A DNA stretch of 64,000 nt from CBDUXP01 sp965371225 [NCBI: uncultured bacterium] (lineage in GTDB: Bacteria > Abyssobacteria > SURF-5 > CBDUXP01), in the NCBI GenBank assembly GCA_965371225.1, contig CBDUXP010000005.1, forward strand, positions 1 to 64,000. The letters are read 5' to 3'. This document shows positions 8,646-18,926 of this stretch, piece after piece. The number at the start of each line of letters is the position of its first letter. Positions within the stretch are counted from its first letter, which is position 1. A program made the position numbers and the translations under genes. The notes beneath the pieces were generated by a model that was not told the origin of the DNA, did no database searches, and saw only the letters and a program-made list of their open reading frames with translations.

Positions 8646-10369
8646 TCGCGCGCGTCCCCCCACGCGGTCAACCCGCGCCGCTCCCGGTCATACACGAGCA
8701 CCACCGTATCGGGTGCGGCACCGGCGGCCGCCAACGCGGCCGCGGGCCACGGGGGTCCGCCCGCAGCGGTGTACGCCCCCGGCCACGGCCGCTGCGGACC
8801 GTCCAGCATCTCTACCGCACCATCCCACGCCGTGCCGTCCCGCCGCAACAGCCGCCGCGTGGCCGCGGCGAGCCCATTATTGAACACGTAGGCGGGCCAC
8901 AGGTCAGTGCCCACGCCGTCCGGCGCCCCCGCGACCACGACCCGGCGCGTATGCGGCTGTTGCGTGACCGCCAGGGCCACGTCGCGCTCCACCGCGCGCG
9001 CCAGCGCGTTCGCCTCCCGCCAATCCGGCACGCGCAACCCCATCGCCACCGCGCCCAACAGCACCCAGACGGCCACCGCCCCCGCCCCCACCGGCCACGT
9101 GCCGCCGCGGGCGGCGGGTTCCAGCCACGCCTCGAAGGCACCGAGCAGGTGCATGCCGCCGATGGACGCGGGCACCGCGGGCAGGTACCAGTACCGCGAA
9201 CTCTGCGGCGCGAACAGGAGCGCGGGAAGCCAGAGCACCACCCACGCACTCAACAGCGTGCGCCCCACCTGCCCCGACCGGCGCCACAGGAATGCGACCG
9301 CGGCGGCGGTGACGGCGGCGCCGAACACGCGGAGCACCGCGTGTGTCCCCACCCAGCCGCCGAGCATGTGGCCGGCGGGACTGTTGGCGAGGAGCATCCC
9401 ACCGAGCACCTGATTCAGGGTGCGCGCGACCTGCTCACCGGACGCGAGCGCATCCGCCGGCGACCGAGTGCCCGCACGCAACAGCACCAAGATGATCGCG
9501 CCCGCCATGGGCAGGGCGAGCAGCGGCGCGCGGACCGCCCGCTCGCAGCGGCGGCCCCCACCGACGGCGGCCCAGAGCAGCACAAACAGGGTGAGGCCCG
9601 CGGCCTGCTCGATGATGAACCCGGCCGCGGCGGCGCCCACGCCTACGCCCCACGCCGCCGGTACCGAGAGCCGGTCGGCGCCGCGGAGAATCGCCGCAAG
9701 GACGACGGCCGTGAGGAGCCCGGCCCACAGGTAGAACTGGCCCGTCGCCCAGAGCAGCGGTTCGTAGGCGAGGGCCGTGGAGGCAAACACCATCCCCGCG
9801 CCCACTGCGAGCCCGGGGCGCAAGCCGGACGCGAGCGCGCCCTGCGCCACCACCCATGCGGCACCCGCGTGCAACGCCACCGTCACGAGGCGGTACGGGA
9901 GGGGCGTCATGCCGAACAGCGCGTGCGGCACGTTACAGAGCAGCAGGCCGAGCGGAATGTAGTGCGGCGCGCCGGGCTCGGGCCGGACCACCGCGGCGCC
10001 GTCCTGGGCCCACGCTTCCAACCACAGAAAATCATCGCCGAGGAACCCGAGTGGCAGCGTCCACGCGAGCAGCCCTACGGCAACCGCCGCCGGCCACACC
10101 CCCAGCGGCACCGGCGGCCCCGCCGGAACGGACCACGCCCGGCGCCGGGCGAATTCGATCCAGACGCACCATGCACCGACCCCGGCGCACCACACGCGCA
10201 CGAGCCACAACGCGCGCAGGGAAATGAGCGACAGGCCGGCGTCGCCGCGCACATATTCGGCGAGGACGCGCAGCCACTCCGCGCGCACGTCCACGAGTGC
10301 CCCCATCACGAGGACGCCTCCACCAAGGGCGAAGACCGGGACGCGCAACCGGAGAGTTCGAGGTGCCAT
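8642..10369 (-). CDS. polytopic membrane protein, GT-C glycosyltransferase-like
   Basis: A 575-residue protein with about ten to twelve membrane helices and a soluble C-terminal tail of about 100 residues. After the third hydrophobic segment comes LGFLGDDFLWLEAW, an acidic DD motif in the position of the first extracytoplasmic loop where GT-C (ArnT/PMT-like) enzymes keep catalytic acidic residues. GT-C proteins transfer sugars from polyprenyl-phosphate donors on the outer face of the membrane. Family-level assignment is by topology and this motif only. It is the first gene of a six-gene minus-strand operon and is divergent from the RDD-SpoIIM gene across 60 bases. A TAGGAT box lies 12 bases before its ATG, so its leader may be very short. 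Confidence 0.7.
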   Translation of the reverse strand: MAPRTLRLRVPVFALGGGVLVMGALVDVRAEWLRVLAEYVRGDAGLSLISLRALWLVRVWCAGVGAWCVWIEFARRRAWSVPAGPPVPLGVWPAAVAVGLLAWTLPLGFLGDDFLWLEAWAQDGAAVVRPEPGAPHYIPLGLLLCNVPHALFGMTPLPYRLVTVALHAGAAWVVAQGALASGLRPGLAVGAGMVFASTALAYEPLLWATGQFYLWAGLLTAVVLAAILRGADRLSVPAAWGVGVGAAAAGFIIEQAAGLTLFVLLWAAVGGGRRCERAVRAPLLALPMAGAIILVLLRAGTRSPADALASGEQVARTLNQVLGGMLLANSPAGHMLGGWVGTHAVLRVFGAAVTAAAVAFLWRRSGQVGRTLLSAWVVLWLPALLFAPQSSRYWYLPAVPASIGGMHLLGAFEAWLEPAARGGTWPVGAGAVAVWVLLGAVAMGLRVPDWREANALARAVERDVALAVTQQPHTRRVVVAGAPDGVGTDLWPAYVFNNGLAAATRRLLRRDGTAWDGAVEMLDGPQRPWPGAYTAAGGPPWPAAALAAAGAAPDTVVLVYDRERRGLTAWGDARE

Positions 10370-10417
10370 AGGGGAGCGCGCATCCTACCACATCCATACG
10401 CAACTCCCTGCGCGTGC

Positions 10418-10423
10418 TACACT
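10418..10423 (+). promoter_or_regulatory. -10 box of a probable leaderless promoter
   Basis: TACACT is separated by exactly six bases from the GTG that begins the RDD-SpoIIM gene, which would place the transcription start at the start codon. No Shine-Dalgarno sequence and no good -35 are visible. Confidence 0.45.
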
Positions 10424-10429
10424 TGCGAC

Positions 10430-12310
10430 GTGCCGACGGTGCGCCACACGACCCTGGACGAGTACGTGGCCGTCCGCACGCCGGAACACGTGGCGCTCGC
10501 CTTCGACGTGGCCGGGATCGGCAGCCGCTCGCTGGCGTACCTCATCGACTGGCTGCTGCGGTTCGTCGCCGCCGCCCTCCTGATCTTCGCCCTGGAACGG
10601 CTCGGGGGCGCGTCCCGATACATACCCGTTGCCGATGAAGGCCGGAAGGCGCTGATCTTCTTCCTGTTCGTGTTCCTGCTCATGTGGGTGTACATGCCGC
10701 TGTTCGAGGTGCTGTGGGAAGGGCAGACCCCGGGCAAGCGCCTCACGCAGCTCCGCGTCATCAAGGACGACGGCACCCCCATTACCGTGCCCGACGCGGT
10801 GCTCCGCAACGTCTTGCGCGTCGTTGACTTTTTGCCGGCGTTCTACGGGTTGGGTGTGTTCGTCATGTTCCTCAACCGGCAGTCGAAGCGCATTGGGGAC
10901 TTCGCCGCGGGGACGGTGGTGGTGAAGGAGCGGCAGTTCAGCCTGGATCAGTATCTGGCGCAAGACGCGGCCGCCGGGTGGGTGCCCGCGGGCGCGGACG
11001 CCTCGGCACCTGACCGGCAGCAGCCGCCCGTCCTCGCGCCCGCGGAGTACGAACTCCTCACCCGCTTCCTGGAGCGGCGAAGCGATTTCGATGCGACCGC
11101 GCGCGTCCAGTTGGCCGAACGCCTCGCGACTCCGTACCGGCAGCGGGCGGAGTTGCGGGCGGTCGCGGATTCCTACCGGGATGACGAGAGCTTGCTGGAA
11201 TACCTGGCGGCGCGCGGCACCACCACCGTCACGGCGGCGCGGACGCCGCGGCATCCGGCGGGCGCCCGGCTGACGGCGCCGCGCGCGCTGGACCGCTTCG
11301 TCGCGGCGCGGCGCGCGCGGTGGCAACACCTGGACGATAGCCTCCGCACCATCGGGAAACGCGGCCTGAAAGCCTTGACCCACCAACAGCTTGCGCGATT
11401 GGGCCGGCTGTACCGGAACGTGAGCGCGGACCACGCGCTCGCGCAGACGTACTACCCCGGCGCCGCGGTGGCCGGCTACCTGAACCGGCTCGTGGCCGCG
11501 ACGCACAACCGCATCTACCGGCGCACCGGTTGGACCTGGCGCACGCTGTTAGATTTCTACGCGGTGGAGGTGCCGGCCACGTTCCAACGGTACCGGCGAT
11601 ATTTCTGGCTCAGCGCCGGCGCGTTTTTCGGACCCGCGTTCGCCGCGTTCGGGCTCGTGCTGGTGATGCCGCAGTTCGCAGAACTCATCATTTCCCCGGG
11701 CATGTTGGACAGCATCGCACGGCAGGAAATGTGGACCGACGACTTGTGGGTCCACACGCCCGGGCAAGTCACCGACGTGTCCATCCGGATTCTGGCGAAC
11801 AACATTACGGTCACGATGATGGTCTTCGCGTCGGGCATCGCCGCCTGCGCGGGGACCATCTACTACCTCGCCCTGAACGGCTTCATGTTGGGCGCCGTCA
11901 GTGCACTCACGTGGCAGCACGGCATGGCGCGGGCCTTCTGGTCCTTCGTTACCCCTCACGGGGTGATCGAAATTTCCATGATTCTCATCGGCGGCATGGG
12001 AGGCTTCATCCTCGGCGCCTGCCTGCTGAACCCCGGCCGGTACACGCGCCGGGACGCGTTCCGGCTCCACGGGCGCGCGGCGGTGCGCCTCATGCTCGCG
12101 TGCATCCCCGTGCTGATCTGCGCCGGGTTCATCGAGGGTTACTTCTCCCCCATGCCCGGGGCGTTCTGGTTCAAGCAGGCCTTCGGCATGACCCTGGGCC
12201 TGATCCTGTTCGCGTACCTGCTGGGCCGCAGCCCGCGCCGCGACGTGGTGTGGGACCCGTCCCTCGCGCCTACAGCAGCCCCCGCGCCTTCACCTCCAGG
12301 TACCGGTTGA
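10430..12310 (+). CDS. RDD domain - SpoIIM (DUF95) fusion membrane protein
   Basis: A 626-residue protein. Residues about 25-165 form an RDD domain (RSLAYLIDWLLRF in the first helix, GKRLTQLRVIKDDG, RRIGDFAAGT-like KRIGDFAAGTVVV). A charged, coiled linker (about 175-380) follows, then a SpoIIM/DUF95-type domain with six or so helices from about 390 (NNITVTMMVFASG, HGVIEISMILIGG). The two domains are usually separate neighbouring genes; here they are one polypeptide. Start is a GTG at 10430 (or 10439); everything upstream in the same frame is the shadow of the opposite-strand gene. Its 3' end overlaps the convergent DUF58 gene by 41 bases. Context with MoxR, DUF58, DUF4350 and DUF4129 genes suggests a role in that membrane module. 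Confidence 0.88.
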   Translation: MPTVRHTTLDEYVAVRTPEHVALAFDVAGIGSRSLAYLIDWLLRFVAAALLIFALERLGGASRYIPVADEGRKALIFFLFVFLLMWVYMPLFEVLWEGQTPGKRLTQLRVIKDDGTPITVPDAVLRNVLRVVDFLPAFYGLGVFVMFLNRQSKRIGDFAAGTVVVKERQFSLDQYLAQDAAAGWVPAGADASAPDRQQPPVLAPAEYELLTRFLERRSDFDATARVQLAERLATPYRQRAELRAVADSYRDDESLLEYLAARGTTTVTAARTPRHPAGARLTAPRALDRFVAARRARWQHLDDSLRTIGKRGLKALTHQQLARLGRLYRNVSADHALAQTYYPGAAVAGYLNRLVAATHNRIYRRTGWTWRTLLDFYAVEVPATFQRYRRYFWLSAGAFFGPAFAAFGLVLVMPQFAELIISPGMLDSIARQEMWTDDLWVHTPGQVTDVSIRILANNITVTMMVFASGIAACAGTIYYLALNGFMLGAVSALTWQHGMARAFWSFVTPHGVIEISMILIGGMGGFILGACLLNPGRYTRRDAFRLHGRAAVRLMLACIPVLICAGFIEGYFSPMPGAFWFKQAFGMTLGLILFAYLLGRSPRRDVVWDPSLAPTAAPAPSPPGTG

Positions 12311-13586
12311 GCGTGGCCACGGACAGTTCGTCCGCCGGTACGTTCACCACGAGGGAACCGCCGCGGGTGAGCCGGGTGATGACCGTATCGTACGCATCCT
12401 GCACCTCGCGGGCCGCGAGGCTGCGGTAGGTATCGCGCAGAGTCCGGACCCGCGCGCGCAAGACCCGGTCCACGTCCGCATCCCGCATGGTCACGCACAG
12501 GGGCAGGTGATGCGGACGCAGCCGCCGCATCTGCACTAACAGGACGGCGGACGCATCCGCATCGATCAAGTCCGTGAAGACGGACACCAGCGTGCGCCGC
12601 CGGTTGCGCAGCGCGAGATAGCTGAAGGCGGCGGGGTAGTTCGACTCCAGCAGGCGCGGCTGTATCCCCGCCACCAGGTCCAAGAACTGCGCCAGGTGCG
12701 CCGGCCCGCGCCGCGGCGGCAGGTACGCGTCCACCTGGTCCGAGAACGCGAGCACCCCCACCCTGTCCCCACGCTGAATGACCACGTGCGCGAGCAGGAG
12801 CGCCGCATTGATCGCGTAGTCCAGCTTGGTGAACTCGCCCACCTTGGCGGTCATGAGCCGGCCCGCATCGATGAGCACCACCACTTGTTGGCTGCGTTCC
12901 GTCTCATACTCGCGCACGATGGGCCGCGCCCGCTTCGCCGTCGCCTTCCAGTCGATGTGGCGGGAATCGTCGCCGACCACGTACTCGCGCAGGCGGTCGA
13001 ACTCGAGGCCTTCGCCCCGAGCGCGGGCGGGGCGCACGCCGAATTGCTCCAGCGCGCCGCGGCGCAACGCCAGGTCGTAGCGCGTCATGGCCGTAATGTC
13101 CGGGTACACGCGCACCTCCCGGTCCTGCGGGAACGTCTGTTGCCGCAGCGCCAAGCCGAAGGGGCCGGTGGCGCGCAAGGCGACGGCACCAAACTGTGCG
13201 GGGCCACGCTCCGTGGAGCGGACGGCGTAGCGCAGGGTCTGCGTGCTGCGGGCCGGCACCGTTGTGTGCAGCTCCTCGGGCTCCGTCGCGAAGTGGAGCG
13301 GGATCCCATCGCGGAGCGTCACCCGCACCGGCCGCGCGCCGGCGTTTGCGATCCGCAGCTCCACCCAGTGCCACTGCCCGAGGGACAGGATGTCCGCCAC
13401 GTCGCGGGTCACCTGCAGCATCGCGCGCGGCGGAATGAGCAGGCGGTCCGCCGCGTAGGCCGCCAGAAGCAACCCGTCCACCGCCAGCCCCAGGGGCAGC
13501 AGAGGCGGCACCGCGGCGCCGGCGAGCACCACGAGCAACGCGGCGAACAGCAGCCAGAAGAAACGCGGCGTCGCGAGGGGGGTCAC
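12270..13586 (-). CDS. DUF58 domain protein (MoxR-associated, vWA-like)
   Basis: A 438-residue membrane-anchored protein. Two N-terminal helices (about 8-45) precede an Ig-like region with a CARDB-type character and then the DUF58 signature (EFDRLREYVVGDDSRHIDWK, followed by the ARPIVREYETER segment) leading into a von Willebrand A-like fold (VVVLIDAGR). DUF58 proteins are almost always encoded next to MoxR ATPases and are thought to act with them in protein folding or complex activation at the membrane. The start is GTG 13586, two bases after the MoxR stop. It is the last gene of the cluster and converges with the RDD-SpoIIM gene. Confidence 0.93.
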   Translation of the reverse strand: MTPLATPRFFWLLFAALLVVLAGAAVPPLLPLGLAVDGLLLAAYAADRLLIPPRAMLQVTRDVADILSLGQWHWVELRIANAGARPVRVTLRDGIPLHFATEPEELHTTVPARSTQTLRYAVRSTERGPAQFGAVALRATGPFGLALRQQTFPQDREVRVYPDITAMTRYDLALRRGALEQFGVRPARARGEGLEFDRLREYVVGDDSRHIDWKATAKRARPIVREYETERSQQVVVLIDAGRLMTAKVGEFTKLDYAINAALLLAHVVIQRGDRVGVLAFSDQVDAYLPPRRGPAHLAQFLDLVAGIQPRLLESNYPAAFSYLALRNRRRTLVSVFTDLIDADASAVLLVQMRRLRPHHLPLCVTMRDADVDRVLRARVRTLRDTYRSLAAREVQDAYDTVITRLTRGGSLVVNVPADELSVATLNRYLEVKARGLL

Positions 13587-13588
13587 GC

Positions 13589-14538
<950 letters not shown>

Positions 14539-14542
<4 letters not shown>

Positions 14543-15789
14543 AGCACTCGCCTCCGCAAGGTATCGATCGCCCGGGCCGCACGCACGACCTCGCGATCGT
14601 TGAGATGCGCGTCGCGCCGCAATTGGTCGTGCACGGTCCCCAGCGCTGCATCGAACTCCGCCGCGTCCAGATCCCGCACGGCGCCGGTCAGCCGCTCGCG
14701 CAACACGGCGATGGAGGCGCGGGGTTCGACACCGTAGCGGCGCGCCACGTCCACGCGGAAACTGTGCCACTGGGCGGCCAGGGCCGCGCGCTGCAGGCCC
14801 GCCCGCCGGTACAGGTTGGCCATGGCGTCCACGTACTCCAGCGTCGACCGGGGCACGTCGCGCACCAGGGGCAGCACCCGGCCGAACCGGCGGCCATTGC
14901 TCCCGGCGTACCACGCGCCCAGGATTAGCAACTGCGCGAGGGCGGCGCCCCAGGCCGGGCGCGCGAGCAGGTCGCCCACGCGGACGTCGCCGACGGGGTA
15001 CCCCTGCGCGCGTTCATCGAACAGCACGGTGCGACCGGCAGCGAACGCGTCCAGAACGCGGAGCAACAGCGCGAGATTGTAGGCGTCGCCGATGCGGGCG
15101 TTGGAGAGCCAGGATGGGGTGGCGGTGAGGATGATGTGGCCGGCGTGCAGCGGCAGGTGCCACGCGAACGGGCCCTCGGGCCCCACGTACAGCGGCGCCG
15201 CCTCGTCAGCGAAGCAGTACACGGGAGCGAACGGCTCAGGCTGCGGGGGGACGCCAGCCGGGGTCAGCGGCGCATCCACAACCGCCTCCACCTCCACGAG
15301 CCCGTCGCGGTACTTCTCGACCCGTTCCAACAGGGCGCCAAACGTGTCCGGCCCCGGTGCACGCCCATAGTCCCCAGGCTCGGTTCGCTCGGGCCAGTAC
15401 CGCAGCGATTCGGCAATCGCCGCCTCGCCGGGTGCGCCGGTGGGAATCAAGCTGCCGTACGCCGTCGCCAGGATCAGCGTGCGCCCCTCCATGAGCCAGG
15501 GCCGCAAATCCCGCTGCCATTCCCGTTCGGAGATGGGCCGCACCGGCGCGGCGATAACCAGCACGCCGGCATCCTCCGGCAGCTCCGCGTAGGGCCGCTG
15601 CCACCGGGCCACAGGGCGCTCCACGCGCCGCAAGGTTTCGTACACCGCGCGCAAGCCCGACGGCTGGCGATTGAACGTACTGGCGCGCGGGTCGCGCGCG
15701 TCCCCCTGGGCGGACGCGGAGACCGCGGCCACGACCACGGCGAGCCCGAACAGGCCGGTGAGCATCAGCGCCGTCGACCGCCGCGTCAT
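14539..15789 (-). CDS. DUF4350 domain membrane protein
   Basis: A 416-residue protein with an N-terminal helix (about 8-28) that may be a signal anchor, a DUF4350-type periplasmic domain ([34 protein letters not shown], and a YPVGD turn further on), one membrane helix near residue 275-295 and a cytoplasmic tail rich in Arg/Asp. DUF4350 proteins are found in MoxR/DUF58 gene clusters and have no established biochemical role. It overlaps both neighbours by four bases, so it is translationally coupled within the module. The assignment rests on the domain pattern and the conserved gene order. Confidence 0.85.
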
Positions 15790-16787
15790 CCCCGGTCCGC
15801 CACCAGGGCGAGGGTCGCCGTGACCCGCTCGGAAAACGCGGAATAGTCGTCCGCATCACAGGGCCGGCGCCCGTACCACGCGCGATTGAACGAATGGCTG
15901 AGCGTTTGGAATCCCCGCAGCAGCGGTCCCGCGCCGACCCGCCGGCGGAGTTGTTGCGCGTACTCGGCATTGGTCCGGGTGCGGTCAGACACCACCAGAT
16001 CGCGCGTTTCCAGTTCCGCCAGGAGCATGAGGAACAGCGCCCGCACTGCGTCCCGAAAACGGCCGGCGGCCGCGTGGCCCGCGGCCTGGGTGCGGAACAC
16101 CTCGGGATCGGACATGCGCCGCGTCTCCACCACCGCGCTCACGCTTCCCGGTTGCGCCCCCGGCCGGCGGCGGTAGCGCGTGAGTCCCAACCAGCCGAGT
16201 ACCGCGAGGGCGACCAGCAACACCACAAACGTGAAGTAGAAGCTGATCCGTTCGAGCACCTGCACCGCGTCGCTCCCGATCAGTCTGTCGATGAATGATT
16301 GGACGAACTGCCCGATCGCCAGCGACAACCGGCCCCACGCCGAGTTATCGGTCGTTCCGTACAGACCGGTGGCCAGCTCAGCTTCCAGCGCCGCGTGGAC
16401 GAGGGGATACGTTTCCGTTCCGGATACCTTGCCGCCGTCCAACGTCTCAATTGCGGCGAGGGCGTCCAGGCGCGTGGCCGTGCGGCGCAAGATGCCATCG
16501 GCGACGGCCGCAGTGGGTTCGCGGGCGACGTGGCGGCGCTCGCCCGCGATGAACGCCACAGCGGAGTCGGGCACCCCGTCGGCGCGCGCGGCCTCGCGGG
16601 CGTGGGCCAAGGCGCGAGTGGCTTCGGCCCCGATCTCCTCACGCGCCACCCGGCCCTGGCCGATGCGGAGCGCCAGCGTTCGCAACTGCTCCGCTTCCTG
16701 GCGCAGGCCCTCGGTGCCCGCGCCGGCCGCGGGGGTCGGCGTGGCGCTGCAGAGGAGCGCGAGTGCGACGAGGAGGCCGGTCCGCAC
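15786..16787 (-). CDS. DUF4129 domain membrane protein
   Basis: A 333-residue protein with a cleavable or anchoring N-terminal hydrophobic segment (about 3-20), a long extracytoplasmic helical part, one membrane helix (about 188-210) and a C-terminal DUF4129 domain with the typical ALFLMLLAELETRDLV, RTNAEYAQQLRRR and NRAWYG elements. DUF4129 commonly accompanies DUF4350 and MoxR genes. The open frame begins at 16889 inside the preceding gene, but the GTG at 16787, eleven bases past that gene's stop and just ahead of the hydrophobic segment, is the better start. The exact start is uncertain because the Shine-Dalgarno sequence is weak. Confidence 0.85.
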   Translation of the reverse strand: MRTGLLVALALLCSATPTPAAGAGTEGLRQEAEQLRTLALRIGQGRVAREEIGAEATRALAHAREAARADGVPDSAVAFIAGERRHVAREPTAAVADGILRRTATRLDALAAIETLDGGKVSGTETYPLVHAALEAELATGLYGTTDNSAWGRLSLAIGQFVQSFIDRLIGSDAVQVLERISFYFTFVVLLVALAVLGWLGLTRYRRRPGAQPGSVSAVVETRRMSDPEVFRTQAAGHAAAGRFRDAVRALFLMLLAELETRDLVVSDRTRTNAEYAQQLRRRVGAGPLLRGFQTLSHSFNRAWYGRRPCDADDYSAFSERVTATLALVADRG

Positions 16788-16797
16788 CGGCCGGGGG

Positions 16798-17832
16798 TCA
16801 GCGGGCCTCGATCGCACTGGCGAGCACTTGCAGGTCGAAGCCCTCGAAGCGGATGCGGATGTCGTAGTAGAAGAGGATGAGCGCGACAATGCTGATGGGC
16901 ATGACCAACGCCCCGGCCGTCGTCTGGAGCAGTTGGGAGGGCACCTGCAGCCACAGCGGCATCATGCCACCGGCGCCAACGGCCCCGCCGTCGGATTGGA
17001 CCGCGAGGAGCACCGCGACGATGATGACCGGAATCTGGACCAGCATGACCACGGCGACCTTCAGCAGGCCCACGATGAGCAGGATAATCGCCGCCCGGAA
17101 CAGGTTGTTCCGAAAGAGGCCCCGCTCGGACCGCCGCCACATCAGCTCCCAACTGCGGCGGAGCGCTTCGACAGCGCTGGCATCTTCCAGCATCACGGCC
17201 TGCGGCGCGAGCAGGAACGACAGGAAGAGGTACAGGGTGCAGATGAAGGCGGCGAAGACAAACCCGGCGCCGACCAGCGCGCCGAGCAGGGTCAGCACCC
17301 CGCCGCCGAGCAGTTCGCCCCCGATCATGCAGAGCGCAAACGCGACGCCACCGGCCAGCAGCACCGCGAAAGATAGCAGGGACGACAAGAGCCCCGCCCC
17401 GATCAGGGACCAGAAGCGGGCGAGCACGGCGCGGTATGCGTCCGCAATCCTGATGGGGTGGCCGAGAAAGGTGTCGCTGACGGCGACCACGAGGCCGCCC
17501 GTGGTGAATTGGTACGCCACCATCGACACGAGGATGAGCACGACGAAGCCCACGGCCGCCGGAATGGCAAGGGGCAACAGCTCCGGGAGGCGGGCGGCGA
17601 AGTCGCCCTCGGCGATGGCGAGCTGGAATTCCTTGTTCAGCAGGTAGAAGGGGATCTGGAAGCCCTGCCCCACGATGAACACCACCGCCTGCATGATGAT
17701 GACGATGCAGAAGTACAGGAGGAAGTACCGCCGGTACAGGCGGATGGTGGCGTCAAGGATATCGCCGATGGTGCGCGGCCGGAGCAGCGCGCTCAGCGCG
17801 GCGGTATCGCCGGTCTGCACGTCGGGGATCAT
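16798..17832 (-). CDS. integral membrane protein, GPDPase membrane-domain-like
   Basis: A 344-residue protein with about six to eight membrane helices. The N-terminal segment (LLRPRTIGDILDATIRLYRR followed by a hydrophobic stretch) is characteristic of the membrane domain that occurs alone or fused to glycerophosphodiester phosphodiesterases, and it often starts DUF4129/DUF4350/MoxR clusters. No phosphodiesterase catalytic domain is present, so an enzymatic role is unlikely. The start at 17832 was chosen over a distal frame extension, because the latter runs through the promoter and the upstream gene. A TATACT -10 box lies about 29 bases before the ATG, so this gene probably begins the transcript of the MoxR module. 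Confidence 0.8.
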   Translation of the reverse strand: MIPDVQTGDTAALSALLRPRTIGDILDATIRLYRRYFLLYFCIVIIMQAVVFIVGQGFQIPFYLLNKEFQLAIAEGDFAARLPELLPLAIPAAVGFVVLILVSMVAYQFTTGGLVVAVSDTFLGHPIRIADAYRAVLARFWSLIGAGLLSSLLSFAVLLAGGVAFALCMIGGELLGGGVLTLLGALVGAGFVFAAFICTLYLFLSFLLAPQAVMLEDASAVEALRRSWELMWRRSERGLFRNNLFRAAIILLIVGLLKVAVVMLVQIPVIIVAVLLAVQSDGGAVGAGGMMPLWLQVPSQLLQTTAGALVMPISIVALILFYYDIRIRFEGFDLQVLASAIEAR

Positions 17833-17860
17833 GCGGGGTCGGGACACTCGGCTCCGTCCC

Positions 17861-17866
17861 AGTATA
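17861..17866 (-). promoter_or_regulatory. TATACT -10 box for the MoxR module
   Basis: AGTATA on the plus strand, i.e. TATACT read towards the membrane-protein gene starting at 17832, in the 80-base gap between two minus-strand operons. The -35 is not recognisable. Confidence 0.45.
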
Positions 17867-17912
17867 CCCGCCGGTCGCCGTTGCGTTGCCCCACGGAGAC
17901 CCGCGTCCGTGC

Positions 17913-18926
17913 CTACCCGCCCAACAGACTGCGGATGAGCGCGTCCTGATCCAGCTCCGCCTCCGGCGCGCCGACGGTCCCGCCGAGTTTGGCGTTGAGT
18001 TTCCCCTTTGATTGGATGAGCAGTTGCATCATCGTCGTGGCCATCGCGGCGTCCACCGCCGTGCCACGCCACGTGGCGACCTCTTTCAACTGCAGCGCCA
18101 CCGTACCGCGCAGCGGACTGCTGTCGATCGGTTCCTGGAGCACGATGCGCACCTTCCCCTCCAGGTTGTAGCCGGTGCCCGTGAGGGAAAAGTGCTCGAC
18201 CTCGATCTGCTCATCGCGGTACGTGGCCTGGCAGCGCAGGATGGTGCGCTTGTTCGCCGGCAACACCACGTCGCTGAAATCGAGTTCCGGGACGTGCAAC
18301 TCCTGCCCGTGGATGTCCACCTGCACCACGGAGGCACGGGGGTGTGCCCCATCTACCTGCCCGTCTACATCCACGTCCACGCGGCCGCGCCAGGCACCCT
18401 CCACGTTCAGCCAGCCGACGCACTCTTCCAGCAAGATGCCCCGCGCCTGCCCGCGCACCACGAAGGGCGGGACGACGCCCCGGTCCGGGCGCAGCCGATC
18501 GCGCGCCGCCGCGTCCAGAGAGACGAGCCCACCCCAAAAGCGCGTTTCCAGCGAGAATTCCGGCTGCGGGCCGAACCACGGCAGCCAGGACGCGAGCGCC
18601 GTCTGGCCAGTAATATCCCGGAAGGTCAGCGGGGAGCGCCCCGCGGCCCCAGCGACGGGAATCTCCAGGCGGTCGATGCGGAGGTGCGCGGGAAATTCGA
18701 TGCGCACGCCTTCCACCACCGCGCCCGGCGGCATGGCCTGTTCGAGCACCCGCGCCGCCTCGCGCGAGGCCCGGTCGTACGGCCGCGCGACAGCCAGCAG
18801 CCCCGCGGCGCCGATGCCGAGCAGCGCCAACAGCGCGCCGCAGCCAATGAGCAGCGGCCAGCCCATACCGCGCCGCCGCGGGGCAGGCACCGCGCCGGAC
18901 GCCTGGGGGGGCGCAGCGTCAGGCAT
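17913..18926 (-). CDS. GspN/AsmA-like single-pass anchored protein
   Basis: A 337-residue protein: a short Pro/Ala-rich cytoplasmic N-terminus, one membrane helix (about 22-48) and a beta-rich extracytoplasmic domain with repeating hydrophobic/polar strands (LRIDRLEIPVAG, FWGGLVSLDAA, LEGKVRIVLQEPID). This layout resembles GspN of type II secretion systems and related AsmA-like proteins, in which a strand-rich domain follows an anchor. No other type II secretion gene is in the window. It overlaps the upstream acyl-CoA ligase gene by eight bases, so the two are co-expressed. Assignment to the GspN fold is by strand pattern and is tentative. Confidence 0.55.
   Translation of the reverse strand: MPDAAPPQASGAVPAPRRRGMGWPLLIGCGALLALLGIGAAGLLAVARPYDRASREAARVLEQAMPPGAVVEGVRIEFPAHLRIDRLEIPVAGAAGRSPLTFRDITGQTALASWLPWFGPQPEFSLETRFWGGLVSLDAAARDRLRPDRGVVPPFVVRGQARGILLEECVGWLNVEGAWRGRVDVDVDGQVDGAHPRASVVQVDIHGQELHVPELDFSDVVLPANKRTILRCQATYRDEQIEVEHFSLTGTGYNLEGKVRIVLQEPIDSSPLRGTVALQLKEVATWRGTAVDAAMATTMMQLLIQSKGKLNAKLGGTVGAPEAELDQDALIRSLLGG

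Noticed and set aside
8951-10429. Plus-strand open frame preceding the RDD-SpoIIM gene
   Set aside because: It runs antisense to the GT-C-like gene, has a His/Arg/Pro/Gln-rich shadow composition and no domain; the real gene begins at 10430.
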